DNA of 64,000 bases from Ilyomonas sp965247435 (GCA_965247435.1 OZ252019.1:2728001-2792000); one strand, 5' to 3'. Positions 17,840-27,874 are shown, counted from the stretch's first letter. Program-made: numbers and translations. Notes: a model not told the origin generated them from the sequence alone.

Positions 17840-19081
17840 TTACTTTAATACCAGCGCTTTTTCTTTGTCCAGCTCTCCTTCCCATGTAGCCATCACTATT
17901 GTTGCAACCGCATTGCCGGTAATATTGGTCAGGGCGCGCGCCTCGCTCATAAACCGGTCTATACCTAAGATCAGCGTAAGGCCGGCCACCGGAATATGCC
18001 CGACTACCGGCAAGGTTGCTGCAAGGGTAATAAAGCCACTTCCGGTAACGCCGGCGGCTCCTTTGGAAGTAACGATTAAAATAAAAAGCAGCGATAACTG
18101 CTGAGATATATCAAGCGGCGTATCAGTTGCCTGCGCTACAAATACGGCCGCCATGGTCAGGTAAATAGAAGTGCCGTCGAGGTTGAATGAATAACCGGTA
18201 GGTACTACTAAACCAACAACCGGCTTCGAGCATCCGAAGCGTTCTAATTTTTCCATCAGAGGCGGCAAAGCAGGTTCTGAGGAGGAAGTGCCCAGCACAA
18301 TCAGCAACTCTTCCTTTATGCCATTTAATAATTTAAAAATATTATATCCGGTAAGCTTTAATATAGTTCCGAGTACCAGCACAACAAATAATATACAGGT
18401 AAGATAAAAAGTACCCATTAGCCCGGCAAGCGGCTTCAGGCTACTGATACCATAAGCCCCGATTGTGTAGCTCATGGCGCCTAATGCACCCAACGGCGCT
18501 GCTTTCATAATAATATGAATGATTGAAAACAAACCACTGGCTACCGACTGTATCACCTGCAGCGCAGGCTGTGCTTTAGCACCTGCTTTGGACAAACCAA
18601 AACCGGTAAGTACCGATAGCAGCAGCACCGGCAACAGATCGCCGGTAGTAAATGCGCCAATAAAGGTATCGGGAATAAGATGCAATATAAAGTCTGCAAC
18701 ACTGCCCTGCGGCTGTAGCGCTTTTTGGGTAATGGCTGTTGCATCCAGCTTGGCTGCATTGATGTGCATGCCGCTGCCGGGATGAAATACATTAATCAGC
18801 AGCAGGCCTGTAAGCAGCGCAAAAGTGGTAACCACTTCAAAATACAGGATGGCTTTGATGCCTAAGCGGCCTACTTTTTTTATATCTTCCATGCCTGCAA
18901 TGCCCGTAACAACGGTACAGAAAATCACCGGCGCGATCAGCATTTTTATCAATCGTATAAAGCCATCGCCAAGCGGCTTTAAAAGAACGGCAAAAGAAGG
19001 AAAGAAATGCCCTAACCCAATGCCTGCAGCAATCGCAAGCAATACAAAGAAATACAGGCTTTTGAAAAATGGTTTCATCAC
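17840..19081 (-). CDS. Dicarboxylate/amino acid:cation symporter (DAACS family)
   Basis: The 413-residue integral membrane protein imports a dicarboxylate or acidic amino acid with Na+ or H+. Family hallmarks are the serine-rich re-entrant loop LGTSSSEPALPPLMEKL, the VPTGYSFNLDGTSIYLTMAA motif (TM7/unwound region) and the second re-entrant loop GFITLAATLP. About eight hydrophobic segments are visible and the length is typical. Substrate specificity (glutamate or C4-dicarboxylates, GltP versus DctA) is not resolved. It stands alone, convergent with the DUF72 gene. Confidence 0.93.
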   Translation of the reverse strand: MMKPFFKSLYFFVLLAIAAGIGLGHFFPSFAVLLKPLGDGFIRLIKMLIAPVIFCTVVTGIAGMEDIKKVGRLGIKAILYFEVVTTFALLTGLLLINVFHPGSGMHINAAKLDATAITQKALQPQGSVADFILHLIPDTFIGAFTTGDLLPVLLLSVLTGFGLSKAGAKAQPALQVIQSVASGLFSIIHIIMKAAPLGALGAMSYTIGAYGISSLKPLAGLMGTFYLTCILFVVLVLGTILKLTGYNIFKLLNGIKEELLIVLGTSSSEPALPPLMEKLERFGCSKPVVGLVVPTGYSFNLDGTSIYLTMAAVFVAQATDTPLDISQQLSLLFILIVTSKGAAGVTGSGFITLAATLPVVGHIPVAGLTLILGIDRFMSEARALTNITGNAVATIVMATWEGELDKEKALVLK

Positions 19082-19212
19082 GTGTAAATATAACGCCCGT
19101 CAACCAATTGCATCCAGCCGGCGGTATGTATTATTAAAACTGCGGCTACTGTTTTAAATCGCAACATCTCTTCATCAAAAAGAAAATTTATTTAACAGGC
19201 GATTCATATTTA

Positions 19213-21093
19213 TCAAACAATTTCGCTCAGTTCCAGCCAGCGCATTTCTTTGTTACTTATCTCGCCGGAGATATTACCGATACGGTTACTCCACAACGTT
19301 ACCTGGTCGTAAGACGCTTCACTGTTACCAAGCTGCTGTTCTAATTGCTGCTTTTCCGCTTCCAGTGCTGCTATTTCTTTTTCCAGCAATTCAAACTCCC
19401 GCCGTTCCTTATAAGTTGGTTTCCGCTTGTTTTCAATAGCGGCAGAAGGCTGCATTTCAACAACTGCCGGCTTTGCTTCCAGTACCTGCTTTTTTGTTTC
19501 TGCTGATTTTTCTTCTATCCGGTACTGTGTATAATTACCCGGGAAATCGCGTATAATCCCGTCGCCTTCAAAAACAAATAAATGATCTACCAGCCGGTCC
19601 ATAAAATACCGGTCGTGCGACACAATTAATACGCAGCCGGCATAATCGCTCAAAAAGTTTTCCAGCACTGCAAGCGTTGGCAGGTCAAGGTCATTCGTAG
19701 GTTCGTCCAGTATCAAAAAATTAGGATTGCGAAATAAAATCGTAAGCAATTGCAACCGCTTTTTTTCGCCGCCGCTCAGGGAATTTAAATAAGTATATTG
19801 CTTCTCCGGCGGAAAAAGAAAAAGCTCCAAAAACTGTGCAGCGCTTAAGCTGCCGCCCTTCGCCAGGGGAAAGTTTTCGGCAAAAGTTTTTACATATTCA
19901 ATTAAACGCAGGTTGTCTTTTATTACCAGTCCCTGCTGCGAAAAATTGCCGAAGATAACCGTATCGCCAATATTTATCTTACCGCTGTCCGGCTGGTCCA
20001 GCCCCTGCAGCATATTTAAAAAAGTAGATTTGCCGACCCCGTTTTTACCAATCACGCCAATGCGTTCGCCTTTGCTGAACGTATAGTCAAAGCCTTTCAT
20101 AATTATTTTATCGCCAAAGCTTTTGTTCACCTTTTTCATCTCGGCTACTTTGCCGCCCAGCCGGCTCATTTTTACACCCAACTGCATCTGCGCATCTTCT
20201 ATTTTCTGCTTTGCCTTTGCTTCTACTTCGTAAAAATTATCCTGCCTCGATTTGCTTTTAGTGGTGCGTGCCTTTGGCTGCTTGCGCATCCATTCCAGTT
20301 CTTTCCGGTATTCGTTTTTGGCTTTGTCTATACTGGCCACTTCACTTTCTATACGCGCTGCTTTTTTCTCTATGTAGTTTTCATAATTGCCTTTATACAC
20401 ATACATATTGCTGCGCTCCAGTTCCCAGATTTCCTCGCTTACCGCATCGAGAAAGTAGCGGTCGTGCGTTACCAGCAGCAGCGTTATATTTTCCTGCCCG
20501 AGGTAATGCTCCAGCCATTCAATCATCTGCACATCGAGGTGGTTCGTCGGCTCATCCATCATCAGCAAGGTATGCTTATGCTCAAAGCCAATATCTATCA
20601 GGGTTTTAGCCAGTGCCACGCGCTTGCGCTGGCCACCGCTCAACTCACTGATGCGGCTTTGCAAATGATGAATATTCAGCTTGCCAAGTATCTGTTTTAC
20701 TTTGGCTTCAAAGTCCCAGGCATTCAACTCATCCATAGCTGTAATGGCATCTGCAATCTGGTGGCCATCGCCGCTTTCTTCCGCTACCTCATACTGCCGA
20801 ATGGCATCCATCACCGGGTGATGCGTATGAAAAATATTTTCTAAAACCGTCTTGCCTTCTTCAAATTTCGGATCCTGCTCAAAGAGCGCAACAGTGATGT
20901 CTTTGTGTATCCAGAGCTTTCCTTCGTCTATTGTTTCGCTGCCCGCCAATATGCGCAGTAATGTACTCTTGCCTACCCCATTGCGTGCGATCAGGGCAAT
21001 TTTATCGCCTTCATTTATATGAAAAGAGATATTGTCAAATAAGGGAGTAATGCCAAAACTCTTGGTAATGCCTTCTGCCGATATGTAATGCAT
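19213..21093 (-). CDS. uup: ABC-F ATPase, Uup-like
   Basis: The 626-residue soluble protein has two ABC ATPase domains. The first has the P-loop RNGVGKST near residue 38, signature LSGGQRKR and Walker B LLMMDEPTNHLD. The second has GKNGVGKST, LSGGEKKR and LILDEPTNDLD. They are separated by the ABC-F linker (about 235-310; EYRKELEWMRKQPKARTTKSK). A C-terminal coiled coil of about 80 residues (YKERREFELLEKEIAALEAE) is the Uup-type DNA/ribosome-binding tail. There are no membrane segments, so it is a translation-associated factor and not an exporter. I chose the ATG at 21093 (MHYISAEGITKSFG), which abuts a TATATTTG promoter element. Many open frames antisense to it are shadows. Confidence 0.93.
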   Translation of the reverse strand: MHYISAEGITKSFGITPLFDNISFHINEGDKIALIARNGVGKSTLLRILAGSETIDEGKLWIHKDITVALFEQDPKFEEGKTVLENIFHTHHPVMDAIRQYEVAEESGDGHQIADAITAMDELNAWDFEAKVKQILGKLNIHHLQSRISELSGGQRKRVALAKTLIDIGFEHKHTLLMMDEPTNHLDVQMIEWLEHYLGQENITLLLVTHDRYFLDAVSEEIWELERSNMYVYKGNYENYIEKKAARIESEVASIDKAKNEYRKELEWMRKQPKARTTKSKSRQDNFYEVEAKAKQKIEDAQMQLGVKMSRLGGKVAEMKKVNKSFGDKIIMKGFDYTFSKGERIGVIGKNGVGKSTFLNMLQGLDQPDSGKINIGDTVIFGNFSQQGLVIKDNLRLIEYVKTFAENFPLAKGGSLSAAQFLELFLFPPEKQYTYLNSLSGGEKKRLQLLTILFRNPNFLILDEPTNDLDLPTLAVLENFLSDYAGCVLIVSHDRYFMDRLVDHLFVFEGDGIIRDFPGNYTQYRIEEKSAETKKQVLEAKPAVVEMQPSAAIENKRKPTYKERREFELLEKEIAALEAEKQQLEQQLGNSEASYDQVTLWSNRIGNISGEISNKEMRWLELSEIV

Positions 21094-21097
21094 GTGG

Positions 21098-21105
21098 CAA
21101 ATATA
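21098..21105 (-). promoter_or_regulatory. -7 promoter element directly before the uup-like gene
   Basis: On the minus strand TATATTTG matches TAnnTTTG exactly and is followed by CCAC and then the ATG. This is the same four-base spacing as at der and suggests a leaderless message. There is no clear -33 TTG. Confidence 0.5.
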
Positions 21106-21597
21106 AAGCATGGCTCGGCTACCTGAAAAGCGTGCGGACATATAACGAAACACTAACGATAAGCCCGTGTCAGAAGATATAATACCCTGTATAATAGCTT
21201 GTTTTATCGCAAACCTGCCTGCGGGTAAAAATAGTAAACGGGATTCTTAAGAATTATAGCAGGCTTAACCTCTGTGAAACCTCTCTGCGCGCTTTGCCTT
21301 CCCTTAACAAAAGAAGATTAAGCCAATGTTTGAACAAAAGGTCTATGCCGTCTTTGCTTTACAAATGCTGCAGCGCGTTGAAGAGAGCAAAATATTTAAC
21401 GAATTTGCTTATCTAACTATGTAAATTATAGTACCTGTATAGCTCTTTAACCTGCAATGCGGAGGACATAAATACCTCTGTAAAGCCTGCTCGTGAAGGT
21501 TTGTTTGCAGCGGTGTGTTGTTGTTTCTAACCGATCTTTCAACACTATACTTTTCTTCTTTAGCGTACCTTGCCCCATAATTTACAAAACAGGATAT
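21106..21597. other. Gene-free region between divergent genes
   Basis: About 490 bases lie between the uup-like gene and a small hypothetical gene. Only short low-quality frames occur (for example the minus-strand frame at 21409-21663). No RNA gene or repeat was recognised. Confidence 0.45.
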
Positions 21598-21903
21598 ATG
21601 GAAGATATTGTATTTAACGCGATGACCAATTTTCAGTTTTTTTGCAATGAAATTTTTAAGCAAAAGAACATAGATAAGCTAATGCCCAAGGGCATGCTGC
21701 GCAGCGAATGGAATGTAAAAAAATCAACGATCCTCCAGGAAGAAGTTACTCTTGTTACACATTATTTAGAACAACAGGCGGCCATCCGCCTCGAAGGTTT
21801 TCCGGCAGCCAGCAAACCGGATATTGAAATTAGATATAGAGATACCATTGCAAAGGCTATCAGCGGGTACAAAGAGAAGATATACGCCTATTATCTGCTA
21901 TAG
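21598..21903 (+). CDS. Small hypothetical protein
   Basis: From the ATG at 21598 (MEDIVFNAMTNFQFFC) it encodes 101 residues, largely helical and charged, without signal peptide or membrane helix. An AAACAGGAT purine-rich stretch precedes the ATG. The in-frame region upstream to 21493 is Cys/Phe-rich and unlike the rest, so it was left out. I do not recognise the family. It ends with TAG. Confidence 0.6.
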   Translation: MEDIVFNAMTNFQFFCNEIFKQKNIDKLMPKGMLRSEWNVKKSTILQEEVTLVTHYLEQQAAIRLEGFPAASKPDIEIRYRDTIAKAISGYKEKIYAYYLL

Positions 21904-22554
21904 CTGTTCTGCTGCAATAGTTCATTTGTAACCGAGCAGGCGCTTTGATATTCCTTTCATACCGGTTACTAAACTTTTCAATTCATTTTTATATAAATTA
22001 ATGCAGGCTAATCTTTTACCATTTGTAAATGTTTTTACAGCCTTTTTTTTGGGTGGAAATAATGCAGTTCGTTTTACGGCTTTGATAGTGAAGCTGTAAG
22101 CATGAAATAACTTTTGGCTTGAATAAGACAGCTAATAAATTGCTTACTTGCCATTAAAAAGAAAATACCAAACCATGGAAAGCAAAACAGTTAATAAAGA
22201 AACAATACTGAGTGTGTTTTGCTTTCGCTTTTCCCGCCGCCTTGCATTGCTGGTGGTAAGCATCATCTCCTGTACATTAAAGTAAAACCAGCATTGCAAA
22301 GGCTTTTTTGAAAAGTGTTGTTTAAATAAGATGGTTTTGAGAAGGAGCAGGCAGGCATCAACAGAAAGCAGGACAAATAATACTTGCTTCATAACGGACG
22401 GATTAGTTGGTTATTCGGGCAAGCGTTATAGCAAATTTATACTAAAACCAGGCACAGCAAGTGTTACTTTTTTAAAATTTATGATTCTGATTATACCGTT
22501 TCCATTTCTAATTACCAATATATTCAGCTCTTTTGCTTATCACAACGGTTAAGG
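21904..22554. other. Sparse region with one doubtful frame
   Basis: About 650 AT-rich bases lie between the small hypothetical gene and a lipoprotein gene. Apart from the doubtful minus-strand frame at 22144-22392 I see no gene, RNA or repeat. Confidence 0.4.
22144..22392 (-). CDS. Doubtful 82-residue membrane protein
   Basis: The frame begins with a hydrophobic segment resembling a signal (MKQVLFVLLSVDACLLLLK) and ends with another (LSIVSLLTVLLSMVWYFLF), with a basic middle (ARRREKRKQ). No homologous family was recognised, and the region is AT-rich, so it may be a chance frame. Confidence 0.22.
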   Translation of the reverse strand: MKQVLFVLLSVDACLLLLKTILFKQHFSKKPLQCWFYFNVQEMMLTTSNARRREKRKQNTLSIVSLLTVLLSMVWYFLFNGK

Positions 22555-23397
22555 CTACAGGTACTTTTTTTTGCCATCAGCAATGCAAAAATTATAACCT
22601 GCCTGGAGGTTAACAAGCCGGTGCCCGAATGAATATTGGAGGAAGGGAGTATGCCGCTTATAAGTGTAAGCTCCGGCTACAGTAAAATAATTATACCGCC
22701 GTGGTGGCTGTTCATCAAAGTAAGTAAGATGGGTATTTTTGTACTCCCGGCCGCCAATCCAGTTATAGGTAAGCCCGATTGTAAACCGCTCGTGCTTTCT
22801 TGATCTGATCGCCAGTTCGCTGCCGATTGCAAGGTTTATCAGTGTGCGGCTCGTTGCCAAACCGGTTATTGCAACGGTATCCTGAATTAATTTTTTCCGG
22901 AAGTTGCTGTAGCTGCCAAACTCTTTTTGAAAGGAAGGAGAAAAATGCAGAATGCGCCATTCGCTGCCGCCTGCCATGGGCAGGCAATAAAGTAAACCTC
23001 CGTTAATATTATAACTGCCAAAAAAATAATTGCCGGCATGTGCGTTAACATAACCGGTATCGAAGTTGGGATTGATAACATTGGCATCACTGAATTTTCG
23101 CACGTCGTATATACCCCCGCTGAGGCCGGCGCCATACCAGCCTTTGAATCTTGCAAACTGGTGTGCCCGATAGATATTGCCCTGCAAAGTATAAACATCA
23201 TCGTGCAGGCGCTGATTGGTACTGCCGGTGCTTACTGCACTATTGGCGTATAAGCTGCTGTGTACGCTATCCGATAGCAAGGGCAATGTGCGGTAGCTGT
23301 TGCTGCTGCCATACATCGGACTTACATAATAAGAACTGGTGCGGCAACCAGTGAGCAGCCATACCAGTAAGCAACAAGCAATTGCAGCATTCTTCAT
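22555..23397 (-). CDS. Hypothetical lipoprotein with outer-membrane-barrel-like C-terminus
   Basis: The ATG at 23397 gives a 280-residue product with a lipoprotein signal (MKNAAIACCLLVWLLTGC). A TTG six codons upstream (23415) was not used because AAAGAAAG precedes the ATG. The body alternates aromatic and small residues (GWYGAGLSGGIYD, GNYFFGSYNINGGLLY, FTIGLTYNWIGG, YNYFTVAGAYTY, TPFLQYSFGHR). This resembles antiparallel strands of a small beta-barrel or periplasmic beta protein. Family not recognised. It lies just downstream of the PhoR-like kinase (56 bases), in the same direction, and could be co-transcribed with the two-component genes. Confidence 0.75.
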   Translation of the reverse strand: MKNAAIACCLLVWLLTGCRTSSYYVSPMYGSSNSYRTLPLLSDSVHSSLYANSAVSTGSTNQRLHDDVYTLQGNIYRAHQFARFKGWYGAGLSGGIYDVRKFSDANVINPNFDTGYVNAHAGNYFFGSYNINGGLLYCLPMAGGSEWRILHFSPSFQKEFGSYSNFRKKLIQDTVAITGLATSRTLINLAIGSELAIRSRKHERFTIGLTYNWIGGREYKNTHLTYFDEQPPRRYNYFTVAGAYTYKRHTPFLQYSFGHRLVNLQAGYNFCIADGKKKYL

Positions 23398-23453
23398 CTT
23401 TCTTTTTTTTGGCAAGACGCTATAGATGGTGCTGTTGCTGCTTTGCGGAGACT

Positions 23454-24500
23454 TTATAATTTTGTTTCTAATGTAAAACCTACGGTGGTGCCTACATCGG
23501 GTTTGCTGCGCACGTGTATTACCTGGCCGTGGGCTTCTATAATATGTTTGCAGATAGCAAGCCCTAAACCGGTACCGCCAATGTCGCGGCTGCGGGCAAT
23601 ATCGGTGCGGTAAAAACGCTCAAAAATCCTCGGCAGATGCGCTGTGGCGATGCCAATACCATCGTCTCCTATTTCAATCAATGCGTGTGTATCATCTGTT
23701 TTATATATACTTGCCCAGATGTGCCCGCCTGTACGCCCATATTTGGTTGCATTCTCTACAAGGTTAAACAGCACCTGCTTTATTTTTTCTTTATCGGCAT
23801 ATACAACCAGTGGTTGCTCACAGCCTTTTTTCACCGTAGTCTTTATATTTTTTGCACTGGTGATAATAGAAAGAGACTGGTACACTTCTTTAATGATGTC
23901 CTGCACTATAAACTTTGTCTTATGCACCGGCTGTTCACCACTTTCCAGCCGTGATATTTCATCAAGGTCGTTTACCAGATTTACCATGCGGTCAACATTG
24001 CGTGAAGTGTTCTGCAAAAATTTTTTATTGAGATTAACATCCTCCATTGCGCCTTGCAAGAGGGTTTCCACATAACCTTGTATAGCAAAAATGGGCGTCT
24101 TAAACTCGTGTGATAAATTTTGCAGGAACTCTTTGCGGAAAGCTTCGTTGGTTTTTAGTGTTTCAATCTCCTCCCGTCGCTGCTGCGCCCATTTGGTTAC
24201 ATCTTCCTGCACTTCGTCTATACTTTTTTGTGGCAGCACGTACTTGAAATAAGTTTCTTCTTTTTTTGTTGCTTTGGTTTGATAAATAAACTTATAAATG
24301 AGTTTTATTTTACGGTAAATAAACCACTGCAATACAAAACGGATAAGCAGGTAACTACCGGCAAACGTAGCTACAATAGCTCCTAAAGCAATGAGAATAT
24401 GCGAGCTTACCAGTACAAACACAATACCCTCGGGTATTGATAATATTAAAGCGGTAAAAATAGAAAGCTGGTTAGGCGTGAGGTTTTTTGTCTTAAACAT
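23454..24500 (-). CDS. Sensor histidine kinase, PhoR-like
   Basis: The 348-residue inner-membrane kinase has two closely spaced transmembrane segments (about residues 12-35 and 39-63) with almost no periplasmic loop, so it probably senses membrane or cytosolic cues. The HisKA domain has H-box FLQNLSHEFKTPIFAIQGYV. The HATPase domain shows NLVENATKYG (N box), IGDDGIGI (G1), FERFYRTD (F) and GGTGLGLAICKHI (G2). It lies 79 bases downstream of a PhoB-like response regulator in the same direction and is its likely partner. Confidence 0.93.
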   Translation of the reverse strand: MFKTKNLTPNQLSIFTALILSIPEGIVFVLVSSHILIALGAIVATFAGSYLLIRFVLQWFIYRKIKLIYKFIYQTKATKKEETYFKYVLPQKSIDEVQEDVTKWAQQRREEIETLKTNEAFRKEFLQNLSHEFKTPIFAIQGYVETLLQGAMEDVNLNKKFLQNTSRNVDRMVNLVNDLDEISRLESGEQPVHKTKFIVQDIIKEVYQSLSIITSAKNIKTTVKKGCEQPLVVYADKEKIKQVLFNLVENATKYGRTGGHIWASIYKTDDTHALIEIGDDGIGIATAHLPRIFERFYRTDIARSRDIGGTGLGLAICKHIIEAHGQVIHVRSKPDVGTTVGFTLETKL

Positions 24501-24579
24501 AGGAAAGCTTAAAGGTAAATAAGGGCAGACAAGCGTAAAAGTAACAGTTCGTTAATTTCATAGCTGACTCGCCGGGCCT

Positions 24580-25272
24580 TTAGCACTCAAATTTATAGCC
24601 TACGCCTTTTACAGTGGTAATGCAATCTATGCCCAGCTTCTGCCTTATTTTACGGATGTGCACATCTATGGTTCGGTCGCCTACAATTACGTCGGTGCCC
24701 CACACTGTATTCAATATTTCATTGCGAAGGAATACCCTGCCTGGCTTGGAAATAAGCAGGTACAGCAATTCAAACTCTTTTTTAGCCAGTATCACTTCGG
24801 TATCTTTTACCGTTACCATAAAGCGTACAGGATCTACCGTTATATCATCGGCCTTCAGCGTTTTATTTTCTTCTTCGGTTACAGATTTGCCGGTTGTTCT
24901 GCGAAACAGCGCATTTATGCGGCTTACCAATACTTTTGGACTTACCGGCTTACTGATGTAATCATCCGCACCGGTTTCCAGGCCTTTTATGTGCGATACA
25001 TCGTCGCTTACCGCGGTTAGAAAAACAATAAGTGTATCAGTAAAAATGTCCTGCGCGCGTAACAACCTGCATACTTCAATGCCGGTTTTGTACGGCATCA
25101 TAATATCAAGAATGATTAGGTTCGGCAGCAATTCCTTCGCCTTGTCCAAAGCCTCATTTCCATCCCGTGCTGTAAATACTTCATAACCCTCCCTGCGCAG
25201 GTTAAAGCCTATGATCTCTAAAATGTCCGGCTCGTCATCTGCTATTAAAATTTTTTTCCCGGTGATATCCAT
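24580..25272 (-). CDS. OmpR/PhoB-family response regulator
   Basis: The 230-residue product has a receiver domain (residues 6-120) with acidic pocket ADDEP, phosphoacceptor Asp56 in IILDIMMPYKTG, Thr in FLTAVSDD and Lys in ISKPVSP. A winged-helix DNA-binding domain follows (about 135-230; LAKKEFELLYLLISKPGRVF, VDVHIRKIRQKLG, VKGVGYKFE). It is the first gene of a two-gene operon with the downstream kinase. A TAATTTTG sequence at 25289-25296 on the minus strand fits the -7 consensus, 16 bases from the ATG. Confidence 0.95.
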   Translation of the reverse strand: MDITGKKILIADDEPDILEIIGFNLRREGYEVFTARDGNEALDKAKELLPNLIILDIMMPYKTGIEVCRLLRAQDIFTDTLIVFLTAVSDDVSHIKGLETGADDYISKPVSPKVLVSRINALFRRTTGKSVTEEENKTLKADDITVDPVRFMVTVKDTEVILAKKEFELLYLLISKPGRVFLRNEILNTVWGTDVIVGDRTIDVHIRKIRQKLGIDCITTVKGVGYKFEC

Positions 25273-25476
25273 TAACTATTTGTTTACACAAAATTAAAAT
25301 TCATTTATTAGTGCATGTATAGTAAAGCATTATATTATTGTTAAGCAAAAGAAAGATGGATTGGTTATATTTTTGCTCCGGTAACATAACTTTTTAGTTT
25401 GCAATAAAAAAAGCACAATCTGTAAAAATAATTGATTAAAGCCGGCATACGGAAAGGGACAAATTAAAATAGCATA

Positions 25477-27672
25477 ATGAAGAGAACGACTACTGCGCTG
25501 CTGTTTATACTGGGTATTCAACTAACCGGCTTAATAGCTGTAAGGGCTCAGCAGGGGAAAATTCCGCTGATGCGGCAAACATTCCACGAGCGCATTGATG
25601 CAATACAAAAAAACCTGCTTAAACTTGACGGTATAGCAGATAATGAGCTGAGCCTGACTACGGATGATGATATGAACCTGCAACTAACCTATGCAGCAAC
25701 AAAGCGGATAGACGATATAGAAAGCGCGATTGAAAGTGACACATCGCTTAACAGCAATTATAAAATTAAATACCTGCGCGGGTTAAGCGAAGCATTGGAA
25801 TTATTTAGCCGCTATTACCGCACTCAGTCTTTTAAAGCAGCCAGCTTCCCGGTCTTGATCAATGCATACAGCCAGAGCATGCAGCTTGACCAGCAGGGAG
25901 TATCCATAGAAAACTTAGTGGCGAGGAACAACTTTGAGGTTGGTAATATTCTTGTGCAGACCGTTGCATTCCAGGATAATCCGGGTATTGCCGGAGCAAA
26001 AAACAGTGTTTTCCTGAAAGACTGCAAGCTGCATCCCGACAAAATATTACCTTACCTTAACCGAAGCGTTAATTACCCGTTTACTGATAGTTTGATCGTT
26101 GCCGCAGCGCATTACAACCCCGGCCAGTTCTACGATTTTGCCCAGGGCAGCGGACAATTAGCCCGAAGAATAAAAAGCAGTCCGGATACCTTGGTCCAAA
26201 CCATCAGCAAGCTGGCCGTACAAAAAAGCGGCAGGTTGTATTTTCCTTTCCTGGATAATCTGTATCATGGTAAAGTAACACAGGAGCAGATAGATGCTGT
26301 AAAAGACAATGAAGCCAGATATTACAGCCTGCTCGTGAAAACCAAAATTGATTATGCCGACCGGGCTATGCACCGGGATACGCCCATGGGCCTTTCGGAG
26401 ATTGATGTGCGCCTGAGAGAAACCGGCAAATACTATATCAATACCATTAACGGCCTGCACGAATCGCCGGATAACGTGCGGTTTAAAATACTGGAAAATC
26501 TATCGCCGCAGGAACTGTATTATTTAGCGGTGATGCAGGAAGAAATTATTTATACGTCCAGTTACGTGCGGGGCGTGTATCCGCGGATATTCCAGCGAAT
26601 GAAAGTTGCGCGCGGCGATTCTTTACTGATCTCGATGCGGTTTGACCATTTTAAAAAATGGATAAAAATGGCCGCTAATTACAATACGCTCGACGATTTT
26701 CTGAGGCGTATGGATAAGCAGAATGCACAGGTGCTGATGAAGGCCTTTGTTAACGGCCTGGACAGAGGTTACGGCAAAGACAGCCTCGAAGATGCCGTGG
26801 ATGTGGCCGGCTCTTATGCCAGCATTTACGATAAAGATTTGCAGAAACTTATCCTGCACCAGGTACAGGAAAACCAGCAACTGGCCCGGCAAACCGGAAG
26901 TAAGCGGGCAGTAGATATCTATAATATTCTCAACACGCTTTTTTTATCTATGGACTCTTCCAATCATATTGATGTGTCGAAGGAATTAGGTATCCGGCCG
27001 GTTTATTTTATGCCTAATAAGAGTTTGGAAGATTCGAGCGGCAGGATAGTTATACAGCAGTTTTTTTATGGCGATAAAGACGGCCAGAATGTATTTAACG
27101 CTTTTACCAACGCTTACAGCAGCAGCAACTGGAAAAAGACATCTACTGAAAACTGGGTGGCTTACAATTCATTAAAAGGAACGCCTATTACGATTTATTC
27201 GAACCGACCGCTGGATGAAAAGCAGGGTCTTGACGAGAAAGCCCAGCATGACCTCGACGATTATTTAAGTGACCATGATATAAATCCAACTGTGGTGCTG
27301 CACCGTGGCCATAGCTACTGGCTCAGCGCTACTATTGACCAGTTGCCTTCATCGGCGCAGGTAGTGCTGCTCGGCAGTTGCGGCGGGTATCAAAGCCTTA
27401 GCCGCGTGCTTTCCATTTGTCCGGAAGCGCATATTGTATCTTCCAAGCAAACCGGCAGCGGGCTTATCAACCTGCCACTTATTAATGGCATCGTGGAAAA
27501 GCTGCGGCAGGGCAAAGATCTTGACTGGCCCATAATGTGGGAAACCTTCCGCAGGCAATTTACCAGCCCACAAACCAAAGAGTTGTTTGATGATTATGTG
27601 CCGCCCTATAAAAATTTAGGCGCCACCTTTATTATGGCCTATACTAAATTGCAGGACAAGGAAAACGGATAA
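25477..27672 (+). CDS. Exported protein with possible His/Cys peptidase-like C-terminus
   Basis: The 731-residue product has a signal peptide (about 1-24, ending VRAQ) and a long, mostly helical middle with no recognised domain. Near the C-terminus the motif VVLHRGHSYWLSAT (His612) is followed by QVVLLGSCGGYQSLS (Cys635). This order of a hydrophobic strand with His, then a hydrophobic strand ending in a small-Cys-Gly turn, is the hallmark of clan CD cysteine peptidases (caspase, gingipain and CHAT folds), but the 23-residue spacing is short and no family was recognised. The genes before (two-component pair, divergent) and after (aldo-keto reductase) give no clue. Peptidase activity is inference only. 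Confidence 0.75.
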   Translation: MKRTTTALLFILGIQLTGLIAVRAQQGKIPLMRQTFHERIDAIQKNLLKLDGIADNELSLTTDDDMNLQLTYAATKRIDDIESAIESDTSLNSNYKIKYLRGLSEALELFSRYYRTQSFKAASFPVLINAYSQSMQLDQQGVSIENLVARNNFEVGNILVQTVAFQDNPGIAGAKNSVFLKDCKLHPDKILPYLNRSVNYPFTDSLIVAAAHYNPGQFYDFAQGSGQLARRIKSSPDTLVQTISKLAVQKSGRLYFPFLDNLYHGKVTQEQIDAVKDNEARYYSLLVKTKIDYADRAMHRDTPMGLSEIDVRLRETGKYYINTINGLHESPDNVRFKILENLSPQELYYLAVMQEEIIYTSSYVRGVYPRIFQRMKVARGDSLLISMRFDHFKKWIKMAANYNTLDDFLRRMDKQNAQVLMKAFVNGLDRGYGKDSLEDAVDVAGSYASIYDKDLQKLILHQVQENQQLARQTGSKRAVDIYNILNTLFLSMDSSNHIDVSKELGIRPVYFMPNKSLEDSSGRIVIQQFFYGDKDGQNVFNAFTNAYSSSNWKKTSTENWVAYNSLKGTPITIYSNRPLDEKQGLDEKAQHDLDDYLSDHDINPTVVLHRGHSYWLSATIDQLPSSAQVVLLGSCGGYQSLSRVLSICPEAHIVSSKQTGSGLINLPLINGIVEKLRQGKDLDWPIMWETFRRQFTSPQTKELFDDYVPPYKNLGATFIMAYTKLQDKENG

Positions 27673-27874
27673 ACTTTGATTAATAAAGCGCTGCCTTGCA
27701 GTACTGCTTTTGTTTAACAAAATACATAATTGTACATAACCTTATCAAGCGAACAATGCCCGTCCGCTCATTCTAATCCATCGGCAACCGTACTTTTTTC
27801 TTTTATAACTGAAAGATAATGGCAATACCGGCTCAGCACTCGTTCTCCTTTTTATTTTAAAACTACTACCAGCT

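Noticed and set aside
20268..20844. Plus-strand frames antisense to the uup-like gene
   Set aside because: They are shadows of the clearly real ABC-F gene on the minus strand.
24614..25186. Plus-strand frames antisense to the response regulator
   Set aside because: The minus-strand response regulator carries all expected motifs; the antisense frames carry none.
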